A stretch of 64,000 bases of DNA from Phocoena phocoena (lineage: Eukaryota; Chordata; Mammalia; Artiodactyla; Phocoenidae), in the NCBI RefSeq assembly GCF_963924675.1, contig NC_089230.1:72655223-72719222 (forward strand). Direction: 5' to 3'. The first letter of the stretch is position 1; the number at the start of each line of letters is the position of its first letter. Position numbers and translations under genes: made by a program. The notes beneath the pieces are model-generated. The model did no database searches. It saw only the letters and a list, made by a program, of their open reading frames with translations, and had not been told where the DNA came from. This document shows positions 23,502-34,181 of the stretch, one piece after another.

Positions 23502-25514
23502 GGAGACCTTCAAGATGGCAGAGGAGTACGATGTGGAGATCACCTTCCTCCCCACAAATACATCAGAAATACATCTACACGCGGAACTGCTCCTACAGAA
23601 CACCCGCTGAACGCTGGCAGAAGACTTCAGACCTCCCAAAAGGCAAAAAAGTCCCCACGTACCTGGGTAGGGCAAAAGAAAAAAGAATAAACAGAGACAA
23701 AAGAATAGGGGTGGGACCCGCACCGATAGGAGGGAGCTGTGAAGGAGGAAAAGTTTCCACACACTAGAAGCCCCTTCACGGGCGGAGATTGCGGGTGGCG
23801 GAGGGGGAAAGCGTCGGGGCCGCGGAGGAGAGCACAGCCACAGGGGTGCGGAGGGCAAAGCGGTGAGATTCCCGCACAGAGGATCGCTGCCGACCGGCAC
23901 TCACCAGCCCGAGAGGCTTGTCGGCTCACCCGCCGGGGCGGGCGGGGCTGGGAGCTGAGGCTCGGGCTTCGGTCGGAGCGCAGGGAGAGGACTGGGGCTG
24001 GCGGCGTGAACACAGCCTGAAGGGGGTTAGTACGCCATGGCTAGCCGGGAGGGAGTCCGGGGAAAAGTCTGGACCTGACGAAGAGGCAAGAGACTTTTTC
24101 TTCCCTCTTTGTTTCCTGGTGCGTGAGGAGAGGGGATTAAGAGCACTGCTTAAAGGAGCTCCAGAGACGGGCGCGAGCCGCGGCTAAAAGCGTGGACCAC
24201 AGAGACGGGCATGAGACGCTAAGGCTGCTGCTGCCGCCACCAAGAAGCCTGTGTGCGAGCACAGGTCACTATCCACAAACCCCTTCCCGGGAGCCTGTGC
24301 AGCCCGCCATTGCCAGGGTCCCATCATCCAGGGATAACTTACCTGGGAGAACGAACGACGCGCCTCAGGCTGGTGCAACGTCATGCCGGCCTCTGCCGCC
24401 GTGGGCCCGCCCCTCACGCCGTGCCCCTCCCTCCCGCCGGCCTGAGTGCGCCAGAGCCGCTGAAGCAGCTGCTCCTTTAACCCCGTCCTGTCTGAGTGAA
24501 GAACAGACGCCCTCAGGCGACCTACACTCAGAGGCGGGGCCAAATCCAAAGCTGAGCCCCGGGAGCTGTGAGAACAAAGAAGAGAAAGGGAAATTGCTCT
24601 CAGAAGCCTCAGGAGCAGCGGATTAAAGCTCCACAATCAACTTGATGTACCCGCATCTGTGGAATACCTGAATAGACAACCAATCATCCCAAATTGAGGA
24701 GGTGGACTTTGGGAGCAAGATTTATGATTTTTTCCCCTTTTCCTCTTTTTGTGAGTGTGTATGTGTATGCTTCTGTGTGTGATTTTGTCTGTATAGCTTT
24801 CCTATTACCATTTGTCCTAGGGTTCTGTCGGGTTTTTTTTTTTAGTATAGTTTTTAGTGCTTGTTATCATTGGAGGATTTGTTTTTTGGTTTGGTTGCTC
24901 TCTTCTTTCTTTTTATTATTACTTTTTTATTTTAAATAATTATTTTTTATTTTAATAACTTTATTTTGTTTTATTTTACTTTTTTTCTTTCTTTGTTTTC
25001 TCCCTTTTATTCTGAGCCGTGTGGATAACAAGGTCTTGGTGCTCCGGCTGGGTGTCAGGCCTGTGCCTCTGAGGTGGGAGAACTGAGATCAGAACATTGG
25101 TCCACCAAAGACCTCACAGCTCCACGTAATATCAAACAGTGAAAATCTCCCAGAGATCTGCATCTCAACACCAACACCCAGCTCCACTCAACAACCAGCA
25201 AGCTACAGTGCTGGACACCATATGCCGAACAACTAGCAAGACAGGAACACAGCCCCACCCATTAACAGAGAGGCTGCCTAAAATCATAATAAGATCAAAG
25301 ATACCCCAAAACACACCACCGGATGTGGACCTGCACACCAGAAAGACAAGATCCAGTCTTATCCACTAGAACACAGGCACTAGTTAACTCCACCAGGAAG
25401 CCTACACAACCCACCAATCCAAACTTAGCCACTGGGGGCAGCGACCAAAAACAACGGGAAATACGAACCTACAGCCTGCAAAAAGGAGACCCCAAACATA
25501 GTAAGTTAAGCAAA
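23502..25514 (+). promoter_or_regulatory. L1 5' UTR / internal promoter region
   Basis: 2.0 kb upstream of the ORF1 ATG. The first 1.1 kb is GC- and CpG-rich, especially 23,770-24,010 and 24,380-24,560. A T-rich tract of about 300 bp follows (24,720-25,010). L1 5' UTRs are known to hold the sense promoter and often an antisense one. Long open frames occur here on both strands: 144 codons plus (24,192-24,626) and 150 codons minus (24,636-24,184). No specific promoter element was identified. Confidence 0.6.
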
Positions 25515-26408
25515 ATGACAAAGCAGAGAAACACAGAGCAGATGAAGGAGAAAGGTAAAAACCCACCAGACCAAACAAATGAAGAGGAAATAGGCAGTCT
25601 ACCTGAAAAAGAATTCAGAGTAATGATAGTAAACATGATCCAAAATCTTGGAAATAGAATGGAGAAAATACAAGAAATGTTTAACAAGGACCTAGAAGAA
25701 CTAAAGAGCAAACAAACATTGGTGAAAAACACAAGAAATGAAATTAAAAATGCTCTAGAAGGAATCAATAGCAGAATAACTGAGGCAAAAGAACGGATAA
25801 GTGACCTGGAAGATAAAATAGTGGAAATAACTACTGCAGAGTAGAATAAAGAAAAAAGAATGAAAAGAATTCAGGACAGTCTCAGAGACCTCTGAGACAA
25901 CATTAAACGCACCAACATTCAAATTATAGGGTTCCCAGAAGAAGAGGACAAAAAGAAAGGAACTGAGAAAATATTTGAAGAGATTATTGTTGAAAACTTC
26001 CCTAATATGGAAAACGAAATAGTTAATCAAGTCCAGGAAGCGCAGAGTGTCCCATTCAGGATAAATCCAAGGAGAAACACGCCAAGACACATATTAATCA
26101 AGCTATCAAAAATTAAATACAAAGAAAAAATATTTAAAACAGCAAGGGAAAAACAACAAAAAACACACAAGGCAATCCCCATAAGGATAACAGCTGATCT
26201 TTCAGCAGAAACTCTACAAGCCAGAAGGGAGTGGTAGGACATACTAAAAGCGATGAAAGGGGAAAACCTACACCCAAGATTACTCTACCCAGCAAGGATC
26301 TCATTCAGATTTGACGGAGAAATTAAAACCTTTACAGACAAGTGAAAGCTAAGAGAATTCAGCACCACCAAACCAGCTCTACAACAAATGCTAAAGGAAC
26401 TTCTCTAG
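25515..26408 (+). pseudogene. L1 ORF1 relic (RNA-binding chaperone protein)
   Basis: ORF1p is the trimeric, coiled-coil RNA-binding protein that coats L1 RNA in the cytoplasmic RNP. The frame starts at ATG 25,515 and would end at TAG 26,406, giving 297 codons, a normal length. The N-terminal half is charged and heptad-rich (for example KIQEMFNKDLEELKSKQ, then EAKERISDLEDKIVEIT), as expected for the coiled coil. The C-terminal half keeps INPRRNTPRHILIKLSKIK, typical of the RNA-binding region. There is no frameshift, but four in-frame stops: TAG 25,842, TGA 25,893, TAG 26,235 and TGA 26,343. All look like point substitutions, so only an N-terminal fragment could be made. Confidence 0.9.
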
Positions 26409-26461
26409 GCAGGAAACACAAGAGAAGGACCTACAATAACAAACCCAAAACAATTAAAAAA

Positions 26462-29400
26462 ATGGTAATAGGAACATACATATCGATAATTTCTTTAAAT
26501 GTAAACGGATTAAATGCGCCAACCAAAAGACATAGACTGGCTGAATCAATACAAAAACAAGACCCATATATATGCTGTCTACAAGAGACCCACTGCAAAC
26601 CTAGGGACACATACAGACTGAAAGTGAGGGGATGTAAAAAGATATTCCATGCAAATGGAAATCAAAAGAAAGCTGGAGTAGCAATTCTCATATCAGACAA
26701 AATAGACTTTAAAATAAAGACTATTACAAGAGACAAAGAAGGACACTACATAATGATCAAGGGATCGATCCAAGAAGAAGATATAACAATTGTAAATATT
26801 TATGCACCCAACATAGGAGCACCTCAATATATAAGGCAAATGCTTTATGTATAAACAGCCATAAAAGGGGAAATTGACAGTAACACAGTCATAGTAGGGG
26901 ACTTTAACACCCCACTTTCACCAATGGACAGATCATCCAAATTGAAAATCAGGAAACACAAGCTCTAAATGATACATTAAACAAGATGGACTTAATTGAT
27001 GCTTATAGGGCATTCCATCCAAAAACAACAGAATACACTTTCTTCTCAAGTCCTCATGGAACACTCTCCAGGAAAGATCATATCTTGGGTCACAAATCAA
27101 GCCTTTGTAAATTTAAGAAAATTGAAATTGTATCAAGTATCTTTTCCAACCACAACGCTACGAGAGAGATATCAATTACAGGAAAATATGGTAACAAATA
27201 CAAACACATGGAGGCTAAACAATACACTACTTAATAACCAAGAGATCACTGAAGAAATCAAAGAGCAACTCAAAAAATACCTAGAAACAAATGACAATGA
27301 AAACACGATGACCCAAAACCTATGGGATGCAGCAAAAACAGTTCTAAGAGGGAAGTTTATAGCAATAAAATCCTAACTTGAATCAAGAAACATCTCAAAT
27401 AAGCAACTTAACCTTACACCTAAAGCAATTAGAGAAAGAAGAACAACAAACCCCCAAAGTTAGCAGAAGGAAAGTAATCATAAAGATTAGATCAGAAATA
27501 AATGAAAAAGAAATGAAGGAAACAATAGCAAAGATCAATAAAACTAAAAGCTGGTTCTTTGAGATGATAAACAAAATTGATAAACCACTAGCCAGACTCA
27601 TCAAGAAAAAAAAGGGAGAAGACTCAAATAAATAGAATTAGAAATGAAAAAGGAGAAGTAACAACTGACACTGCAGAAATACAAAGGATCATGAGAGATT
27701 ACTACAAGCAACTCTATGCCAATAAAATGGAAAACCTGGAAGAAATGGACAAATTCTTAGAAAAGCACAACCTTCTGAGACTGAATCCGGAAGAAATAGA
27801 AAATATAAACAGACAAGTCACAAGCACTGAAATTTAAACTGTGATTAAAAACCTTCCAACAAACAAAAGCCCAGGACCAGATGGCTTCACAGGCAAATTC
27901 TATCAAACATTTAGAGAAGAGCTAACACTTATGCTTCTCAAACTCTTCCAAAATATAACAGAGAGAGGAACACTCCCAAACTCATTCTACGAGGCCACCA
28001 TCACTCTGATACCAAAACCAGACAAAGATGTCACAAAGAAAGAAAACTACAGGCCAATATCACTGATGAACATAGATATAAAAATCCTCAAGAAAATACT
28101 AGCAAACAGAATCCAACAGCATATTAATAGGATCATATACCATGATCAAGTGGGGTTTATCCCAGGAATGCAAGGATTCTTCAATATATGCAAATCAATC
28201 AATGTGATACACCATATTAAGATATTGAAGAATAAAAACCATACGTTCATCTCAATAGATGCAGAAAAAGCTTTCGACAAAATTCAACACCCATTTATGA
28301 TAAAAACCCTCCAGAAAGTGGGCATAGAGCGAACTTACTTCAACATAATAAAGGCCATATATGACAAACCCACAGCCAACATCGTCCTCAATAGTGAAAA
28401 ACTGAAACCATTTCCACTAAGATCAGGAACAAGACAAAGTTGCCCACTCTCACCACTACTATTCAACACTGTTTTGGAAGTTTTAGCCACAGCAATCAGA
28501 GAATAAAAAGAAATAAAAGGAATCCGTATCAGAAAAGAGGAAGTAAAACTGTCACTGTTTGCAGATGACATGATACTATAAAGAGAGAATCCTAAAGACT
28601 CTACCAGAAAACTAGTAGAGCTAATCAATGAATTTGGTAAACTTGTAGGATACAAAATTAATGCACAGAAATCTCTTGCATTCCTATACACTAATGATGA
28701 AAAATCTGAAAGAGAAATTAAGGAAACACTCTCATTTACATTGCAACCAAAAGAATAAAATACCTAGGAATAAACCTACCTAAGGAGACAAAACACCTCT
28801 ATGCAGAAAATATAAGACACTGATGAAAGAAATTAAAGAGGATACAAACAGATGGAGAGATATACCATGTTCTTGGATTGGAAGAATCAACATTGTGAAA
28901 ATGAGTTTACTACCTAAAGCAATCTACAGATTCAGTGCAATCCCTATCAAACTACCACTGGCATTTTTCACAGAACCAGAACAAAAAATTTCACAATTTG
29001 TGTGGAGACACAAAAGACCCCAAATAGCCAAAGCAATCCTGAGAAAGAAAAATGGAGCTGGAGGAATCAGGCTTCCAGAATGCAGACTCTACTTCAAAGC
29101 TACAGTAATCAAGACAGCCTGGTACTGGCACAAAAATAGAAATACAGATCAATTGAACAGGATAAAAGCCCAGAGATAAACCTACTCACATATGTTCACC
29201 TTATCTTTGATAAAGGAGACAAGAATATACAATGGAGAAAAGACAGCCTCTTCAATAAGCGGTGCTGGGAAAACTGGACACCTACATATAAAAGAATGAA
29301 ATTAGAACACTCCCTAATACCATACACAAAAATAAACTCAAAGTGGATTAAAGACCTAAATGTAAGGCCAGACATTATAAAACTCTTAGAGGAAAACATA

Positions 29401-30594
29401 GGCAGAACACTTTATGAGATAAATCACAGCAAGACCCTTTTTGACCCACCTCATAGAGAAATGGAAATAAAAACAAAAATAAACAAATGGAACCTAATGA
29501 AACTTAAAAGCTTTTGTACAACAAACGAAACCATAAACAAGACGAAAAGACAACCCTCAGAATGGGAGAAAATATTGGCAAACGAAGCAACTAACAAAGG
29601 ATTAACCTCCAAATTTTACAAGCAACTCATGCAGCTCAATATCAGAAAAAGAAACAACCCAATCCAAAAACGGGCAGAAGACCTAAAGACACATTTCTCC
29701 AAAGAAGATATACAGATTGCCAACAAACACATGAAAGGATGCTCAACATCACTAATCATTAGAGAAATGCAAATCAAAACTACAATTGGATATCACCTCA
29801 CACCAGTCAGAATGGCCATCATCAAAAGATCTACAAACAATAAATGCTGGAGAGGGTGTGGAGAAAAGGGAACCCTGTTGCACTGTTGGTGGGAAGGTAA
29901 ATTGATACAGCCACCATGGAGTACAGTATGGAGGTTCTTTAAAAAACTAAAAATAGAAGTACCATACAACCCAGAAATCCAACTACTGGGCATATACCCT
30001 GAGAAAACCATAATTCAAAAAGAGACATGCACCACAATGTTCATTGCAGCACTATTTACAATCGCCAGGACATGGAAGCAACCTAAGTGTCCATTGACAG
30101 ATGAATGGTAAAGGAGACATGGCACATATATACAATGGAATATTACTCAGTCATAAAAAGAAACGAGGGGCTTCCCTGGTGGCGCAGTGGTTGAGAGTCT
30201 GCCTGCCAATGCAGGGGACATGGGTTCAAGCCCTGGTCTGGGAAGATCCCACGTGCCACGGAGCAGCTGGGCCCGTGAGCTACAAATACTGAGCTCTGCG
30301 TGTATGGAGCCTGTGCTCTGCAGCAAGAGAGGCCGCGACAGTGAGAGGCCCGCGCACCGCGATGAAGAGTGGCCCCCGCTTGCCACAACTAGAGAAAGCC
30401 CTCGCACAGAAACGAAGACCCAACACAGCCAAAAATAAATAAATGAATAAATAAATTTATAAAAAAAAAAAAAAAGAAACGAAATTGAGTTATGTGTAGT
30501 AAGGCTGATGGACCTAGAGTCTGTCATACAGAGTGAAGTAAGTCAGAAAGAGCAAAACAAATACGGTATGCTAACACATATATATGGAATCTAA
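26462..30594 (+). pseudogene. L1 ORF2 relic (endonuclease-reverse transcriptase)
   Basis: ORF2p nicks target DNA and copies L1 or SINE RNA at the nick. Start ATG 26,462; the expected stop is TAA 30,592. Without the nested SINE and its TSD the length is about 1,272 codons, normal for L1. Visible parts: endonuclease start (SLNVNGLNAP, CCLQETH), endonuclease end ([10 protein letters not shown]), reverse transcriptase ([41 protein letters not shown]) and the catalytic FADD at 28,558-28,569. Damage: stops at 26,852, 27,835, 28,504, 28,579 (four codons after FADD) and 29,177, plus frame changes near 26,855-27,840, 28,700-28,820 and 29,180-29,295. A one-base loss before 30,109 ends the C-terminal frame just before the SINE insertion. 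Confidence 0.93.
30167..30470 (+). mobile_element. CHR-type SINE, long form, nested in L1 ORF2
   Basis: Long form including 'gatgaagagtggcccccgct', 'cagaaacgaagacccaacac' and an AAATAAA-rich tail. Perfect 12-bp TSD AAAAAGAAACGA at 30,155-30,166 and 30,471-30,482. It landed about 110 bp before the ORF2 stop, so it postdates the L1. Confidence 0.96.
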
Positions 30595-31008
30595 AAAAAA
30601 AAAAGGTTATGAAGAACCTAGGGGCAGGATGGGAATAAAGATGCAGATCTACTAGAGAATGGACTTGAGGACACAGGGAGGGGGAAGGGTAAGCTGGGAC
30701 GAAGTGCCAGAGTGGCAAGGACTTATATATACTACCAAATGTAAAATAGATAGCGGGAAGCAGCCGCATAGCACAGGCAGATCAGCTCGGTGCTTTGTGA
30801 CCACCTAGAGGGGTGGGATAGGGAGGGTGGTAGCGACGGAGACGCAAGAGGGAAGAGATATGGGGATATATGTATATGTATAGCTGTTTCACTTTGTTAT
30901 ACAGCAGAAACTAACACATGATTGTAAAGCAATTATACTCCAATAAAGATGTTAAATAAATAAAGGCCACCTTGGATGCTGCCTACCAAAAAATAAATAC
31001 TTCATATA

Positions 31009-32514
31009 ATCGTAATCTATAGTCATAAAGTAATAAGATCCTTCATAATCATAACCTTAATGATTACATAATATTTTATTGGACACCATAATTTACTTAA
31101 CCAGTGTTTCATTACCAGACACTTAAATTATTGGCAATTTTTACTTTTCAGATAAAGAGGTGAAAATCATCGTGAATAAAATTTTGTTCATGCTTTGGCA
31201 TAGAATCATTACAAAACTCTTGATACAGACTGCCAAACTGATTACCAATCCTTTACAAGACTGATCATCTCATCAGAACCTCACAGATACTTAAGGTATT
31301 TATTAATTTGATTGGGGAAGATCAAATTTTATAGTGTGAACAGAAAATTTTAAATTTATATTGTATTGGGTTGGCCAAAAATTTCATTTCGGTTTTTCCA
31401 TAAGATCTTATTGTAAAACCCCAACAAAATTTTTGGCCAACCCAATATTTCTTCTTTGGTGAATAATTCATTTTTTCCAATGTTCATTTATCTACTGACG
31501 TTCATAGCATTCTTCTCACTGATTTGTATGGGGTAGTTATAGATATTGTCTTTATTTGGATCTATGTTGCAAATTTTTTTATTGTAGCCATTATAATGTA
31601 CAGGAATTTTTTAAACAAAATTTTATATAGCCAAATCTATCTTTTGCTTACTATATCTTTTGTTTGCTTCTAGGCTTAGAAAATATTCTCCTGCTCAGAG
31701 ATACACTATTTATTTCTATTATTGTCTAGTTATCTTCTGTCTTGACTTTTAGATTCAACAGTTTATTCCGTCTGGAACTGATTTTGGTGTGTGTTATGAG
31801 ATGAGAATATAAAGAAATTTTTCCAAATTATGAACCACTTGTTTCAATACAATTTACTGAATCTTTTTGTTTTGTACTCAATTATTATACCACACACACA
31901 TATAATATACATAATTATTTAATATATAAAAATATTCTATTGTCTGTTCTGAGCTATATATTCTTGAGTGGGAAACACTATTTTTACTATTGTGACTTTA
32001 TGATATGTTCACATACGTGATTGACAACTCTTTTCTTGCTGTTTTTCTAAGTTTTTCTATATATTTTCCTGTATTTTCAATATAGGATTTTAATTGTTAA
32101 TTTCTAATATTCTATTATGGTGAGAGGATTTGGTGGATGTTGCAGTAATTTTTTGAAATTTACGGGAATTCCTTTTTGCCTTGTAAAGGGTCAATTTTGT
32201 AAATGTTTGATGTGGGCTTGTCTGATAGAAAGGTACAGAATTCTCTCTATACGTCCATTAAATCAAACTTGTTATTATATTTTTTAGATCTTCCATATTC
32301 TTACTAATTTTATGTCTGCTTGATTTACAAATTTTTGAAAGCTATGTTAAATAAACCACTATGACTGTGGAGTTATCAAATTGGCTTACTATATCTTAGG
32401 GTTTTTTTTTATGTATTTCGTGGCTATGTGGTTAAATAGAAGTTTATGATCAATGTTCGCGCTGGTTTTTTCTTTGTATTGTTATGCCATGTCTCTTGAT
32501 TTCTATTAGTACTT
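31009..32514 (-). mobile_element. Old L1M ORF2 relic, middle piece
   Basis: Diverged reverse-oriented L1. C-terminal ORF2 text comes first ('cagactgccaaactgattac'), then 'tggaactgattttggtgtgt', and, after an apparent internal deletion, text of the endonuclease region ('tggatgttgcagtaattttt', 'gtcaattttgtaaatgtttg', 'attaaatcaaacttgttatt'). A mariner MITE (31,366-31,445) sits inside. No usable ORF. Confidence 0.6.
31366..31445. mobile_element. Mariner-type MITE, 80 bp, near-palindromic
   Basis: Begins TTGGGTTGGCCAAAAATTTC and ends with the inverse, ATTTTTGGCCAACCCAA. The terminal inverted repeats are about 30 bp each with a few mismatches, leaving about 20 bp in the middle. The flanking TA dinucleotides (31,364-31,365 and 31,446-31,447) are the TA duplication expected for Tc1/mariner elements. 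No transposase. Depends on a trans-acting transposase, probably long extinct. Confidence 0.93.
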
Positions 32515-32549
32515 CAGTTCATATTCAGTTCATATTCACAGTTTCAATT

Positions 32550-33929
32550 TCATTACTTGTGATTGGTCTGTTCATATTGTCTATTTCTTCCTGGTTCAGT
32601 CTTGGAAGGTTATACATTTCTAAGAATTTGTCCATTTCTTCCAGGTTGTCCATTTTATTGGCATAGAGTTGCTTGTAGTAGTGTTTTATGATGCTTTGTA
32701 TTTCTGCGGTGTCCATTGTAACTTCTCCTTTTTTATTCCTAATTTTACTGATTTGAGTCCTCTCCTTCTTTTTCTTGATGAGTCTGGCTAAAGGTTTCTT
32801 AATTTTGTTTATCTTCTCAAGAAGCAGCTTTTAGTTTTATTGTTTCTATTTCATTTGTTTCTGCTCTGACCTTTATGATTTCTTTCCTTCTACTAACTTT
32901 GGGTTTTGTTTGTTCTTTTTTCTCTATTTCCTTTAGGTGTAAGGTTAGGTTGGTTATTTGAGATTTTTTCTTGTTTCTTGAGGCAGAATTGTATTGCTAT
33001 AAACTTCCCTCTTAGAACTGCTTTTGCTGCATCCCATAGGTTTTGGATCATCGTGTTTTCATTGTCATTTGTCTCTAGGTAATTTTTGATTTCCTCAGCG
33101 ATCTCTTGGTTATTTAGTAACATGTTGTTTAGCCTCCATGTTTCTGTGTTTTTTACGTTTTTTTCCCTGTAATTAATTTCTAATCTCATAGCGTTGTGGT
33201 CAGAAAAGATGCTTGATATGATTTCAATTTTCTTAAAGTTACCGAGGCTTGATTTGTGACCCAAGATGTGATCTATCCTGGAGAATGTTCCATGTGCACT
33301 TGAGAAGAAAGTGTAATCTGCCATTTTCAGATGGAATGTCCTATAAATATCAATTAAATCTATCTTGTCATTTAAAGGTTGTGTTTCCTTACTAATTTTC
33401 TGTCTGGATGATCAGTCAGTTGGTGTAAAGGAGGTGTTAAAGTCCCCCACTATTATTGTGTTACTGTCGATTTCCTCTTTTGCAGCTGTTAGCATTTGCT
33501 TTATGTATTGCGGTGCTTCTATGTTGGGTGCATATATATTTATAATTGTTATATCTTCTTCTTGGATTGATCCCTTGAGCATTATGTAGTGTCCTTCCTT
33601 GTCTCTTGTATCATTCTTTATTTTAAAGTCTAGTTCACCTGGTATGAGTATTGCTACTTCAGCTTTTTTTGATGTCCATTTGCATGGAACATCTTTTTCC
33701 ATCCTCTCACTTTCAGTCTGTATGTGTCCCTAGGTCTGAACTGGGTCTCTTGTAGACAGCATATATATGGGTATTGTTTCTGTATCCATTCAGCCAGCCT
33801 GTGTCTTTTGGTTGGAGCATTTAATCCATTCACATTTAAGGTAATTATTGATATGTATGTTCCTATTACCATTTTCTTAATTGTTTGGGTTTGTTTTTGT
33901 AGGCCCTTTTCTTCTCTTGTGTTTCCCAC
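32550..33929 (-). pseudogene. L1 ORF2 N-terminal relic
   Basis: ATG about 33,871 (complement) starts the endonuclease domain; open segments follow at 33,929-33,654, 33,702-33,412, 33,324-32,893 and 32,716-32,525. At least three frame changes or stops separate them. Residues of the endonuclease such as NVNGLN, QETQ, GDFNTS and IDHILGHK are readable. The reverse-transcriptase domain is absent because the copy ends at 32,538. Confidence 0.8.
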
Positions 33930-34181
33930 TTAGAGAAGTTCCTTTAGCATTTGTTGTAGAGCTGGTTTGGTGGTACTGAATTCTCTTAGCTTTTGCTTGT
34001 CTGTAAAGATTTTGATTTCTCCATTGTATCTGAATGAGATCCTTGCTGGGTAGAGTAATCTTGGTTGTAGGTTCTTCCCTTTTGTCACTTTAAATATATC
34101 GTGCCACTCCCTTCTGGCTTGTAGAGTTTCTGCTGAGAAATCAGCTGTTAACCTTATGGGAGTTCCCTTGTATGTTATTTG

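Larger units (their letters stand above)
23502..30998 (+). mobile_element. Full-length L1 retrotransposon, inactivated, with nested SINE
   Basis: Starts GGAGACCTTCAAGATGGCAG and ends '...actccaataaagatgtta' plus an A-rich tail at about 30,964. A further 34 bp including a second A run follows, and then the TSD. The TSD ACTTCATATA (23,492-23,501 and 30,999-31,008) proves a single retrotransposition event. Parts in order: 2.0 kb 5' UTR, ORF1 relic, 53-bp spacer, ORF2 relic, 3' UTR. About 7.2 kb without the nested SINE (30,167-30,470). Both ORFs are broken, so the copy cannot mobilise itself. The many remaining CpGs in the 5' UTR suggest it is younger than the neighbouring L1M relics. Confidence 0.95.

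Noticed and set aside
25323..25844. 173-codon ORF as a possible host gene
   Set aside because: It is the L1 ORF1 N-terminal half plus 5' UTR read-through, ended by a premature stop.
29296..30111. 271-codon ORF, the longest in the window
   Set aside because: L1 ORF2 C-terminal region ([23 protein letters not shown]); a fragment of a dead element.
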